A program made the position numbers and the translations under genes. From the NCBI GenBank assembly GCA_009602725.1, contig WELB01000068.1, positions 423,831 to 487,830 on the forward strand: a stretch of 64,000 nucleotides of DNA. The letters are read 5' to 3'. The DNA comes from Spirogloea muscicola (taxonomy: Eukaryota; Streptophyta; Zygnematophyceae; Spirogloeales; Spirogloeaceae). Shown here piece by piece: positions 24,895-34,900 of the stretch; the stretch's first letter is position 1, and each line of letters opens with the position of its first letter. Under the pieces are notes generated by a model. The model searched no databases. It was not told the DNA's origin and worked only from the letters and a program-made list of their open reading frames with translations.

Positions 24895-25151
24895 CTATCG
24901 GCTGCTGCTGGTGAGCCCGCCGACGATGCTGGTGGCGGCGAGGACGGCGACGACCTCGGCGGCGGCGACGGCGCCGGCCTGCTGCGCGGGGGAGAGCGAG
25001 ATGGAGGGCGCCCCGAAGCCGAGGCCGGCGGCCGCGTCGCCCGCCGCCGCCTGCATGTCCTTGATCAGCTTCGGCTTCCGGAGCCCGAACAACGGCACGT
25101 CCACGGCGCGCGCCGGCNGGCGGCGACGGCGGCAGCGGCGGCGGCGGCCAT
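24895..25151 (-). CDS. Possible small single-span membrane protein, about 85 aa
   Basis: From the ATG at 25151 an Ala/Arg-rich leader enters a single N at 25118. After the N a different frame continues to the stop at 24895: DVPLFGLRKPKLIKDMQ, a Gly/Ala linker, LGFGAPSISLSPAQQ, then a hydrophobic segment (AGAVAAAEVVAVLAATSIVG) and a short tail GLTSSSR. The layout (basic Ala-rich leader, about 25 polar residues, one membrane span) resembles small plastid thylakoid proteins, but I cannot name a family. The frame change at the N implies missing bases, as at the other single-N sites. It is divergent from the copper transporter. Confidence 0.4.
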
Positions 25152-25559
25152 GGTGGCGGCGGCGGCAATGGAGAGGGAGGGCGCGGGGGGATCGGGCTGC
25201 TGCGATTGGCCAGCCAGGGGATGACGGCCGCAGGGCCCCGCCCCAGAGATTGCCGCAAGGTGGAGTCCAAAACCTCAGTCAAATGACTATATTTGGTCCT
25301 CGAACAGACCTCACTTTCCAAGAACATGTCACGGTGTTGGTTAAGTCCTCTGCGACGTCGGTACGAGGACAAAGTGGTAGCAGAGCCAATCTTGTGTAGA
25401 CTTGAGGGCCAACTTACACTTGGTCGGTCGGTCGATCATTGACCTCAGTTTGACCTCAAACTGGCGAGGTTTTGATCCCAGGCGACCATACAAGTCGTGA
25501 AACGTACCCTTCAGCCAGGACCGACCGGCCATGTGTAAATTGGCCCTGAGTACACCACA

Positions 25560-25700
25560 GACGACCAACGGAGCACAGAAGAATGACTCTTTGCAGTAGA
25601 GGGGCGATGGCTATGATTGGCCAGCCCAGCAAAAAAGAATGAACAATGTTGAAAGGGGCCGGAAAAGCACAGAAGCATTGAGCTCTCATTAAGATGAGCA
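25560..25700. repeat. GGGCTGGC-family copy
   Basis: GGCCAGCCCAGCAAAAAAGAATGAACAATG followed by AAAGGGGCCGG matches, in order, the blocks of the family at 9.4 kb and 63.6 kb with a few changes. Confidence 0.6.
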
Positions 25701-25854
25701 CAGAGAAACTCCCTGATCCGTGGAGGATAGGAAAATGAAAGGCAAATCGGAGTCTATATCAGGACTGAAAGAGAACCATCGGCTGATCAAAGGCTGTCAA
25801 AGAGCTCCCTCGTCGCGGCGCAGCCAGGCGCCTTGCCCCTCGGCCACATTCGAC

Positions 25855-25866
25855 ACCCTAACCCTA
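25855..25866. repeat. Telomere-like CACCCTAACCCTAG in the CTR leader
   Basis: Two CCCTAA units in tandem occur about 60 bases before the CTR start codon, separated from it by a (CGG)n run at about 25898-25924. Related CCCAAACCCC units lie in intron 1 of the same gene (26038-26058). Confidence 0.75.
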
Positions 25867-25926
25867 GACTCCAAACCCCTTCACTGCGCCCCGTGAGCGG
25901 CGGCGGCGGCGGCGGCGGCGGCGGCC

Positions 25927-27272
25927 ATGGCGGAGCACCACCACGGCGGCGGCGGGCACGGCGGCGAGGCGCAGCGGCACTCCATGCACATGATGCACAT
26001 GTCCTTCTACTGGGGCAAGGAAGTGCGCCGCCGCCACTAAACCCCAAACCCCAGACGTCACAAGCAGGCCTCCGAAGCCAGCGACGCCAGCGCCGCGGCC
26101 TGACGGCGGCGTCAGGTGACGGCCAGGTGACGGTGCTGTTCGACTCGTGGTCGACGGCCTCGTGGGCGGCCTACTGGGCGGCCCTGGCGGCCATCTTCGC
26201 GGCCTGCCTCGCCCACGAGTGGCTGACGGCCGTGCGGTCGCGCGCCGAGGCCGCGCACCGCCTGGCGGCGGCGCCCGGCAAGCCCGGCGGCCTGCTCGAC
26301 AACGAGGGCGGCGAGCCCAGCTCGTCGGCGTGAGGCTCTCCGAAAGCCCACAAAACCCACTAAGCTCGGCCCTTCTCCTGAGATGTGGGCAAGCCGAGAG
26401 TCTAAGTCTAAGCAGGGAGATCCTTTGCCTTATCTCGTTAACTCGCTGGTAGCCGTAGGGGAACCTGCGGCTGGATTAACTGTTCAATGGCAGAATAGTT
26501 CAGTTGAACGACGAGAGACGTAGTAGGAGTTTTGTTGCTTCGTTGCACTATCAACTCTCCGTGCAGCTTCCAAATGGTGTAGTGAATTGGTGGATTGTTG
26601 CAACTCGAGATTGAAGTCGAAGTGAGGTGATCGTAGTCTAGTCCAGGCCCGTCAGCAGAAGTAGAAGGCGGTCTCGTTCAGGTCAGAGCATATTGGAGCT
26701 CAACGGCAACGCCTTGGAATGACGAGCCAAGCCACGTCTGTGTAGGGGCAAGGGGCGGCCCGTGCGGCGAGGCTCGGGGCTCTCAGACTCGCTCTTGTTG
26801 CTCGGCGGCGCGCCTGCCAGGGCCCACGGGCGCTTCTCCGCCGCTCCGCAGGCCGTCCTGTCGGCCCTCTATGGCCTAAACGTCGCCGGCAGCTACCTCA
26901 TCATGCTCGCTGTCATGACCTTCAATGGTCAGCGCCCTCTCACTTATCTGCCACATCTTCTACTTGTTTTCCAATGAGCAGGCCAGGGCTGCACTTCAGT
27001 CCACCGTATATAGTATATTGGTCTCGTCCAGCCTCCCTCATATGGGTGAGCTGGGGCTCTTGCTGCTGTGGGCTGTGTGTATACTGCAGCTAGGTGAAAA
27101 GGCAGCAAGTCTCATGCTCACAGTAACTCGTCTTGATTGCGTGGCTGTACCAGGTGGGGTGTTCCTGGCGGTGGTTCTCGGCTTGACAGTGGGCTACTTC
27201 GCATTCGGGTCACTCAGGGGGCAGCCTTTGGGGAGTAGTAGCAGCACATCGGAGCTATGCTGTCCTTCTTAG
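25927..27272 (+). CDS. High-affinity copper transporter, CTR/COPT family
   Basis: Trimeric Cu(I) channel of the plasma membrane or an internal membrane. Exons 25927-26032, 26127-26329, 26852-26927 and 27154-27272 are in phase and give 168 codons (167 aa). The N-terminus is His/Met-rich (HHHGGGGHGG, then MHMMHMSFYWGKE), the copper-capturing region. TM1 is WAAYWAALAAIFAACLA. TM2 carries the MxxxM gate in YLIMLAVMTFN. TM3 is GVFLAVVLGLTVGYFAFG with the trimer-packing GxxxG. The tail ends in CCPS, resembling the Cys motif of some CTRs. Exon 3 may start earlier, because the frame is open back to 26762. Intron 2 holds the mitochondrial-rRNA-like scrap; intron 1 holds telomere-like repeats. All known functional residues are present. 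Confidence 0.94.
26038..26058. repeat. Telomere-like repeats in CTR intron 1
   Basis: CTAAACCCCAAACCCCAGAC begins a few bases after the splice donor GTGCGCCGCCGCC. It is the same arrangement as in IDI intron 1 and the SRA1 intron 1. Confidence 0.8.
26449..26480 (+). other. Scrap resembling the 3' end of mitochondrial SSU rRNA
   Basis: GGTAGCCGTAGGGGAACCTG followed directly by CGGCTGGATTAAC is, from memory, nearly identical to the terminal helix-45 region of plant-type mitochondrial 18S rRNA and differs from nuclear 18S. A weaker echo (TGAAGTCGAAGTGAGGTGATCGTAG) lies at about 26611-26635. It sits inside intron 2 of the copper transporter and is too short to be a functional rRNA gene. A nuclear insertion of mitochondrial DNA is the simplest reading. 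Confidence 0.5.
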
Positions 27273-27709
27273 GGGACATGCGAACCTCTTGGTTACTCAG
27301 TGAGACGCTCTCACCGAAATGTGGTTCGTAGAGTACATCCTGAGCTCTATGGACCAGGTCGTCAGGATTGACTGCACGCTTGGACTTGCCACCACCATAG
27401 ATTGCTGTGGCATTGCTGTATGTTAGCTAGCTACTCCACCCCATTCTTTACAACACAAGGATTCTCAGGTTGTACAACAGTAAATCGTCTTTTTTTCTCT
27501 GAAGATGTCACAATGTTATAGTACATGTCTGTTGATTGTCATGAAGGCAAGACGAAGCCCTTGATTGCCTGACTATCAAGACAACGTTGGCAACAGTATC
27601 CTGCCGCAATTTGGTCCTGCTTCGTATCACAGATTAGATAATCTATACCCAAAGTAATGGCATAAGGAAGAAAATTATGCAAAGTGACAAATTCTAGGAC
27701 TTGTAGCTT
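27273..27709. other. Convergent 3' flanks of CTR and PanB
   Basis: No gene seen. A T-rich stretch (CTTTTTTTCTCTG near 27490) is the only notable feature. Confidence 0.5.
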
Positions 27710-30228
27710 TTAATTTGGAGGAGTTTTGATTGGCGGTTCACCAGCTTCCACGTCCTTCTGGGCAGCCTTGGAGGCAGCTGTCACTGCATCCTCGTAGCCT
27801 CGCCGTGCCAGCTCTTCTAGGAGCTGACTAGTCTGCTGTGCGTCGATCCTGTACGGTGTGTGCTGAGGTGAAGGAAAGGCTCCGGAGGCAACCTCGTCCC
27901 TGTATGCTGTGAGACCTTCCTGTATCGCGACACCCACCGCTGCGTACTGCTTGCTGAACTTTGGCGTCACCTGCAGGCTTTCGGGAGCACTCATCAACTT
28001 CTGTGGCCCAGAAGCAAGCTCTAGGCCGCCTTACCTAAGAATCAAGAGGTGGGCTTCCAAGTAACATTCTTAGACTTGGGCTTCTGGTTCACAACTCAGC
28101 TTCTCTATCTTGGCTTTGACCTCACTGACGACTCCTGATACAGTGGCAGTGAACCTCAAACCCAACATGGTGGCAAAGGTAGCTGCCATATCCTAGCGAA
28201 TGTCAGTTGCTATTTTGTGGTATTTGTGACTCTACAACATGCAGGTTGTGTCGTACTTCACAAAATGGGGTGAAATGCTCTACCTTCGCATGATGCGGAT
28301 GCTGCATCATACCAAGAAGATCGTGATAAACAAGGACCTGCCAGAAGAAGGACAGAGCATGGAACAGATTGAGGATAGCAGCCACAATCGGATCAGTCTG
28401 AGCAGCAAAGTCTTTATCCTAGTGTCTGAGCATCTCCGTCAAAGACAAGCTTATATCGGTCTTTCTGAGGTGGGCCATCTGTAATATGAACCGGTACAAG
28501 GCCGAGTGCTATGCATCCTCACCTGCCCACTGCAGTAGGGACCTGCACCTATACCGATGGTCGGAATGTTGGTCACAGCTGTCACCGCTGCTGCCACTGG
28601 AGAGGGTATGCACTCCAGCACCAGAGCAAAACACCCGGCCTCCTGGAGTGCAAGGGCCTGCTCCACAACCTGCCAGAGCGCAGGTTGTGGATCTTACAGC
28701 AGATAGTTCTGCTGTAAGATCTGCAAATGTGAGGGAGTTGCAACAGCGACAAACTGTGTCTCCAACATGTCAACAGGAGAGTGGATGTTAGCAAACATAC
28801 CAATGCCACAGTGGTGGAAGTGGAATATTGACCTGCATTGCCCCTGAGGCGCTGCGGCCCTGGGGCCGGAAGCCGCCGAGGCTGCTGATCGCCTGCGGCG
28901 TGAGGCCCACGTGGCCCATCACAGCAATGCCAGCCTCAGAGATGGCCTTGGCGGCCGCCACGCGGGACCCCCGACCGCCCTCCATCTTCACTGCGTCCAT
29001 GTTGCCCTCCTTCAGAAGCCGTACAGCACTTGCCACTGCCTGACAATGGATGCTTGTGGTGAGTCCCATACTTTGACATGTGCGGCTGCGTCTGGACTTG
29101 AGATTCCATGCTTTGGTGGTAAGGAGTGCAGAGAGATTATTATAACCAGTGAATGTGGAAGTACTCACTAAAGATATGATTGACTTGCACTGTGCATCCA
29201 CGTGCATTTCTGCTTGAACAACATAGATGAGAAATACGATGAGTTATTAAAAGATAATGGCCGACCTGCTGCGAGCCTTGCTCGTAACTGCCAAAGGGCA
29301 GGTCACCAACGAGGAGAGGCCTCCGAGCACCCCTCGCAACTGCCCTGTCAGCACCGCAAGAAGGACATGAGACGGGCAATGCTCCAATCAAGAGTAATAG
29401 AGATTCATCTGTTGCCAAGGAACAAGGTGGCTAGCATTAGAGGGAGAGTGCTGCTGGAGTGGCAATCAGCCGCCCTGCTATCAGTAATCAACATCTTGTG
29501 CTTGACTGTTCCCAAGACCAAAGCACGGGTATCGTAAAGTAGAATATTAGGCGGGTTCTACACCTGCAGTGCAGTAGCATGTCCTCCATGGTGACTGGCA
29601 AGGTGGTGTCGTGACCGTGAACAACCATGCCCACGGAATCTCCGACTAAGCACATGTCAATGCCAGCCTGAGTCAATCCAGCAGCCCAGCACACGTGAGC
29701 AGAGGCCAGAGCTCCAGTCAGATCGAATCTACAGGCCCACGGAGCAAGCAACAGCTTCGGGCGATGTGAAGCTTATTGGGCAAGCTCAGTGTTCGGAAGA
29801 GGGCTCTAAGCAACTAACCTTAAGACTTCCAGAGGCTTACTAGGATCTGTATACCAAGGCTTAGGTTTAAGGTGGATAGATGTAGGTGAGGAGGCTGCTA
29901 TGGTCACCTGGTCGACGTGCACGCCGGAAGGGTAGTCGTACGCCGTGACCATGCTGATGGGCTCACCGCGGGCGTACTTGAGCTCCAGCTGCCGCAGCGT
30001 GACGCGCTTCCATGGCGACTGCGGCTGCGGGCCGCCGTACACGGTGCTCTCCGGCAGGTTGGACATGGAGCGGCACCGCCCAGAAGGCCACAACGTCTGC
30101 TGGCGTCGCTGCTGCTGCTGCAGTTGCGACTTGTGGTGAAGGGTCGTGAGTCTGCCGACGCAGCCCAGCTGCAGGAGCTGCTGGCCAGCATGCGTGAGCG
30201 ACGACAGAGCCCGAACGGCCGTCGCCAT
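27710..30228 (-). CDS. panB: Ketopantoate hydroxymethyltransferase (PanB)
   Basis: Transfers a hydroxymethyl group from methylene-tetrahydrofolate to 2-oxoisovalerate, the first committed step to pantothenate and CoA, usually mitochondrial in plants. The first exon starts [20 protein letters not shown], a plausible mitochondrial presequence, then [20 protein letters not shown] with [11 protein letters not shown]. Later exons give [20 protein letters not shown] (metal-binding Asp), [31 protein letters not shown] (29039-28833), [20 protein letters not shown] (28669-28523), [31 protein letters not shown] and the C-terminal [12 protein letters not shown] exon (27970-27710). The exons meet in phase with the plant enzyme throughout. 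Length is about 370 aa. The acceptor of the exon at 28669 lies inside a perfect hairpin. Confidence 0.95.
28663..28720 (-). promoter_or_regulatory. Two contiguous perfect hairpins spanning a panB 3' splice site
   Basis: On the transcript strand the intron end reads ATCTTACAGCAGA, loop ACTA, TCTGCTGTAAGAT (13-bp stem, 28720-28691). With no base in between comes CCACAACCTGC, loop GCTCTG, GCAGGTTGTGG (11-bp stem, 28690-28663). The splice acceptor AG and the first seven exon bases lie in the 3' arm of the second stem, so folding would pair the acceptor. Both stems are perfect. A role in splicing control is inference. Confidence 0.75.
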
Positions 30229-30948
30229 GTTGCCAACTGGGGCTGCGACGTGGGAGGTGTCACCAAGCCATTCTGCAAGGCCGTGCTGTAGTAAAGCAAT
30301 GGAAAGCCGAGCTGGTAGCAGCAATGGAAGCCGCAGCGACAGTGATGGCGGTTGAAAGTGTGGCGTCAAGTGACTTTCTGAGGGCCTAAGTCAACACATT
30401 GGTGCACTTGCAACACCCATACACACGCATCTCATTCTCTTGCAATAGCCGCTAATGGCGATGGAGGCGTGCCTAAGACGTGAAGCTTATTGGGTTGACT
30501 ACAACCTAGCACATCTGTGCAGCACATGCCTCAGCTTTCTGGTACTACAACAAGCACGCCCCTGCACAATCTCGACTGCGGGTTCACCTCTGTGCTCCGT
30601 TCTAAGATTTTCAAGTCAAATCAGAACTTCCTAGCACTGTCCTAAACTCACAATGTCGTTTCTACGTTTTTCTAGCCCAGCGAGAAACTTTGTCTGCATG
30701 TACTGGCAAAGCGATCAATAAGCTCCATTAGGCAACACAATAGGAAGGCAGCTGTGCCCACTTCTTGCTAAAATCTCAAGCAAGGTCGTTTTACTGGGTT
30801 GTTGAGATCTTGAGATCATTGGAGTCACTCATCCTTGCAGAATCAAAGTGGACCTTAAACGTGGTCCTTGAACCACGTTGAACAACCTGCTTCTCTCTTG
30901 CAGTAACGACATCAATAAACGATAGTCGATCCTGCAGGCATTTGAAAG

Positions 30949-30989
30949 ACGCAGTCCTTAGCTTCGTTTTCCGAAGCTAAGGACTGCGT
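30949..30989. repeat. Perfect 18-bp hairpin
   Basis: ACGCAGTCCTTAGCTTCG (30949-30966), loop TTTTC, then its exact reverse complement (30972-30989). It lies about 720 bases upstream of the panB ATG and 960 bases beyond the MLH1 stop. No T-tract follows immediately. Confidence 0.8.
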
Positions 30990-31687
30990 GGATATCATAT
31001 AGATGTATCCAGAAACTTGCATTGTACAGGTTCATGGAGCTTGTTGGTGGTATTTCGGGCAATTCAAGCTTCGGTAGTTGGACATGAAGTGCACAATCAG
31101 TAGCTGGTCAACACAGGCCTGTCACTTGCACAGCAATCAGGTTCAAATGCCTAAACCTGAATGCTTTGAGCTGCCATATACAAGTACATTCCAACCAATA
31201 GCGTGGAATGCTGGACTAGCCACATCTTTCTACTTGCCAGGCATTAACACATCAATGCTGATACATTATAATTTACTTGTCATTCATGCTGTTGTCTATG
31301 CATTTTGCCATGTGTCTGTTCGCGTTGTGAACGTTGGAAGGTCGCCAATGTTGTAACGCGTGAAAATAGAATTGAAACATAGAGTGGTCTGCTGTATGCG
31401 TTAGCATGCTAACATCATTCAAGCGATATGCTTCCATCTCAAAATAGAAGGCCCCATGCTAGTGGACGCTCCGCCTTGAAGCTTGTGACAAATAGTAGGC
31501 TAAGGCTGCTCCCTAAGGCTGCTCAATGAAGATCTGAAGAGCTCTTGATGATGCCTTCGGCACTCACTGTTTGTATATCCAAGTGATCGGTATTGTAGAA
31601 GCCGCTGTCTACAACCACTGCATTTAGCAGCAAAAATCGGACAGCTGACTACTCAATTCATTGGAGTCCGTTGCATCAGCGGGCAGC

Positions 31688-31806
31688 TTGTCCGAACTTG
31701 CTTGTTCTCTCTCTATCAGCTTAAAGATATGATATGGCTCCTTCATAATGTACATCGGGGAATATGCATGTCATGCAACTAAGAGAGGACAAGCAAGCTC
31801 GGACAA
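31688..31806. repeat. Imperfect 25-bp inverted repeat with a 69-base spacer
   Basis: The left arm at 31688-31712 (TTGTCCGAACTTGCTTG onward) pairs with 31782-31806 with about 22 of 25 matches. The spacer is AT-rich. The size and geometry would suit a microRNA-precursor-like foldback or the ends of a tiny DNA element. Confidence 0.55.
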
Positions 31807-31931
31807 AGGAAGAAGATGCAGTACTTAGCCGCTGTACAGCTGCACAAATCTGGAATGTCCAAGTGGCAACTGATAGAGGCACGAGGAGAGTGTGCTTCAG
31901 CTTTGAGCATACTTGAACCTTGTGATGGTCA

Positions 31932-34900
31932 TCAGCATCTCTCGAAGATCTTATAGAGGTTCTCCAACGCCGCAATCTGCATCGCAGAAAGAATATTCTG
32001 CCTCAGCGACATCGTTTTGCAGATTGCACATTATGTTAATATCAACCTCATTTAAGAAGAAGTGCACAGAGCACATAACATTGTCAGATGCTGGTTGCAG
32101 AATGACCTGGACAAAGGTGCCATCAGTAGCTAGGTGAGTGGGGGGGACGAGGAAGAATTTCATGGCTGGTAGAAGTAGGTGCTGTATGGTCCACTCTCGT
32201 TGGGCCCACGCAACCTCTGCTTCTCCCAAGTATGCACTGCCATCCTCAACTTCCCCTTGGCAGCCTGTCATATACCATGTACAAATACCCAGAAAGGTTT
32301 CAGATCACTGAAGTCTAGAAAACAGTCCTGTCAACTCGGAGCACCACTGAGATGCAGAAGGGGTCAAAGCAGACCAGCTCGAACATTGTAAGAGGGACAT
32401 AGCAAAACTGTATTTCTTTCGTACCGGCAGCTTCCTCAACCACTGTGCTTTCTCTTGCCACATCAACCTGCTCTTCAGACGCTACATCTTTTCTCATGGC
32501 AACTTCCACTTTGGCGTTGGGAGAAGGCAGCAGAGGCGGATGACAGCAGTAGAACTCTGCGATGACCGTGGCAATGGAGTCGAAGCACTCCTTCTCTGAC
32601 TCCCAATCGACCTGCTCACAATGGGGTGGGTCTGAGCACTGTGGTGAGTACGTAGACAGTCATATATTGACCTCATTGACGTGCAGAGGTCCTCCAATGT
32701 TAGTAGCAGATTAATGCTGATTTTGCAACTCGTGGACCCTGAAGCCCATGACCCAATTCAGGAATGATGTCCTTCTTCCAATAATTCAGAACAAGACCAC
32801 TAGTAAAAGTTGAGGTACGACCAAAAATGAGTGAGTCAATGATGAGAGCGCACATTGTTGCTGAGTGAGAGCACGAATTGTGGAAGGTGGTCAAGGTCTG
32901 GCGTGTGTTGGTCAAGCACCAGCGGAATCGTATGCAGGTTCCCAGCCTCGTCGACGTCTATGGCAAAGTACTCGCGTAGCATCTCTGCTTTGCAGAGCAG
33001 TAACTCCTTGTTCAACTGGTCCAAGCAATCAGAGGTGGTTTCAGCAAGAGAAACAATTGCCAGAAAGTTCTTGAAGACCCAACGTTCGCACATAAGCTGA
33101 AAGTCAAGGCAAGAGTAACGGCTCACCTCCGCAATCTTTTCCTTGGGCCCGTCGTTCTCCTGCCAATTGCCCAGGTGCTCCTCGTCGTCCAAAGCCATCA
33201 GTAGGAGCTCAAGCAGAGGAGCTGGAGAGCTAAGCTTGATAGCATTAAAGTGGGAGAAGCGTCTGATGACTTGCTGGTAGAACAGCTCCTTGCTGCCATC
33301 ATGCAGGGCAATATTGTAGACATGCAAGATAGGGATTCAGTCACACAGCACCCAGAGGCTTCAATCACAAGCTGAATCAGTTGCAGAACAGGAGACGCTA
33401 ATGAGAGTTTAACGATCGCTGCATTGTGCATCAAGAGAGAGGATATAGACGAGCAAATGGAGGCAAGAGCACCTCAGCGTGACAATGTTGACAAGGTACA
33501 GCTTGGTCTTGTGCTGAATCAAGGCGAAGTCGTCGTCCGCCATGCCCACGTATGTGTTCTGCTTCACAATGTCAGAGAGGCCTGCAAAAGGTGTCGAAGT
33601 AGTCATCACAATTACCCTTGCTTTTGAGCAATGCAGGCCCCAAAATGCACATAGGACCCGAATTTTCTGAAGCACAAAGCATGACCATACAAACTTTTAC
33701 CGCTAAATGCTGAAGTGCTAGCTAGCCCTGTGCACCTGGTCGAGAATAATACTGAATCAGGCAAGTTATACTCACCACCATGGGCACCTTGGTCAATGGC
33801 TGCCAGCAACTCCTGTATGCTCGTCAGATCAGCACTTGCTAGTGGGTTCCGCCTCTGCCTCACAGCTCGTCTGTTTAGCAAACCATATTGTCAAATCATG
33901 TAATAACACGCAACGGATGCAGAAGCCCTTGCAGCTCCCCGTTTTGGCACGTGACACTTGAAAGAAGGCCAAGGTGGGCTGCAAGAAGATCTTGCATCTT
34001 CTTTCTGTGCTTCATTCATGTGCAATCTGAATAAGCACGTGGCCTTTCCCTCATTGGAAGAAGTCGGAAGCAAGGACAGAAGGCTTGCCTGGTTGCTGCA
34101 AGGGAAACTGCACCAGCATCTGCGTCAATCTGCCTCTGCGATTGCGCAGGTGTTCTTTGCTCCAAGAAGGCGTGCAACCTCCCCGCAGGATTCAAGTTGT
34201 CAGTTCGCACCAGCTTGTTGACAGGGGCCTTCTGTGAAGCTTGTGTAGGACCTGCATTGTACATCCCAATCAAGCTGGAGTTGGGAGGCAGCTTCAATGC
34301 AACTGCGAGTCAAGATGCGGGCAACGTGGTAGAATCAAAAATTATATCTGTGACACCTTGAGTGTGAGGCGAGTCGTCCTCTGCACTGCTCTGCATAACT
34401 GCTGCTGCACCAGGCAGCAATGTCTGGTAGGAAGACAAAAGGCAGACTGGAGAATTTGATGAGCTTCCTGGAATGAAAGATAGGCGGTGGAAAAGCAGTG
34501 GGTCCTGCTTAAGTGAACTTGGCATCTCCATAACCCTCAGAGGCAGACAGTGAGATGCAGAGTCTGATTGCGCCATTGCAATTATGCTTCACCTGAGTGT
34601 AGAATGTCCTGGATGTGTTCGAATCCAGAAGCTTAACCTCCACAGCCAGCTGTACTCGTTCCACCAGGAGCTCCTGGTTTAAGAAGGTAACCTGCAATAA
34701 GAAAAGGAGTAAGTGAGCCTCACGGCCCCCATGTGCATGTGCCATCCTGAGAGTATGACAAGGCATGGTAAGGCTGTGTCAGGCTTTGGAAAGGCTTGGC
34801 AAAGTAGCACACTGACTTCGCGCTTGGTTGGATGCACGTTGACATCGACCTCCTGGGGGGGGAGGGTGATGGACAAGTACAGAAAGGGCTTCGCGGCCTT

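Larger units (their letters stand above)
30229..31931. other. Intergenic region between PanB start and MLH1 end
   Basis: No gene recognised. It contains the 18-bp hairpin at 30949-30989 and the long imperfect inverted repeat at 31688-31806, listed separately. Confidence 0.55.

Noticed and set aside
220-26060. True telomere or chromosome end
   Set aside because: The CCCAAAC-type strings are short, degenerate and inside introns or leaders of intact genes.
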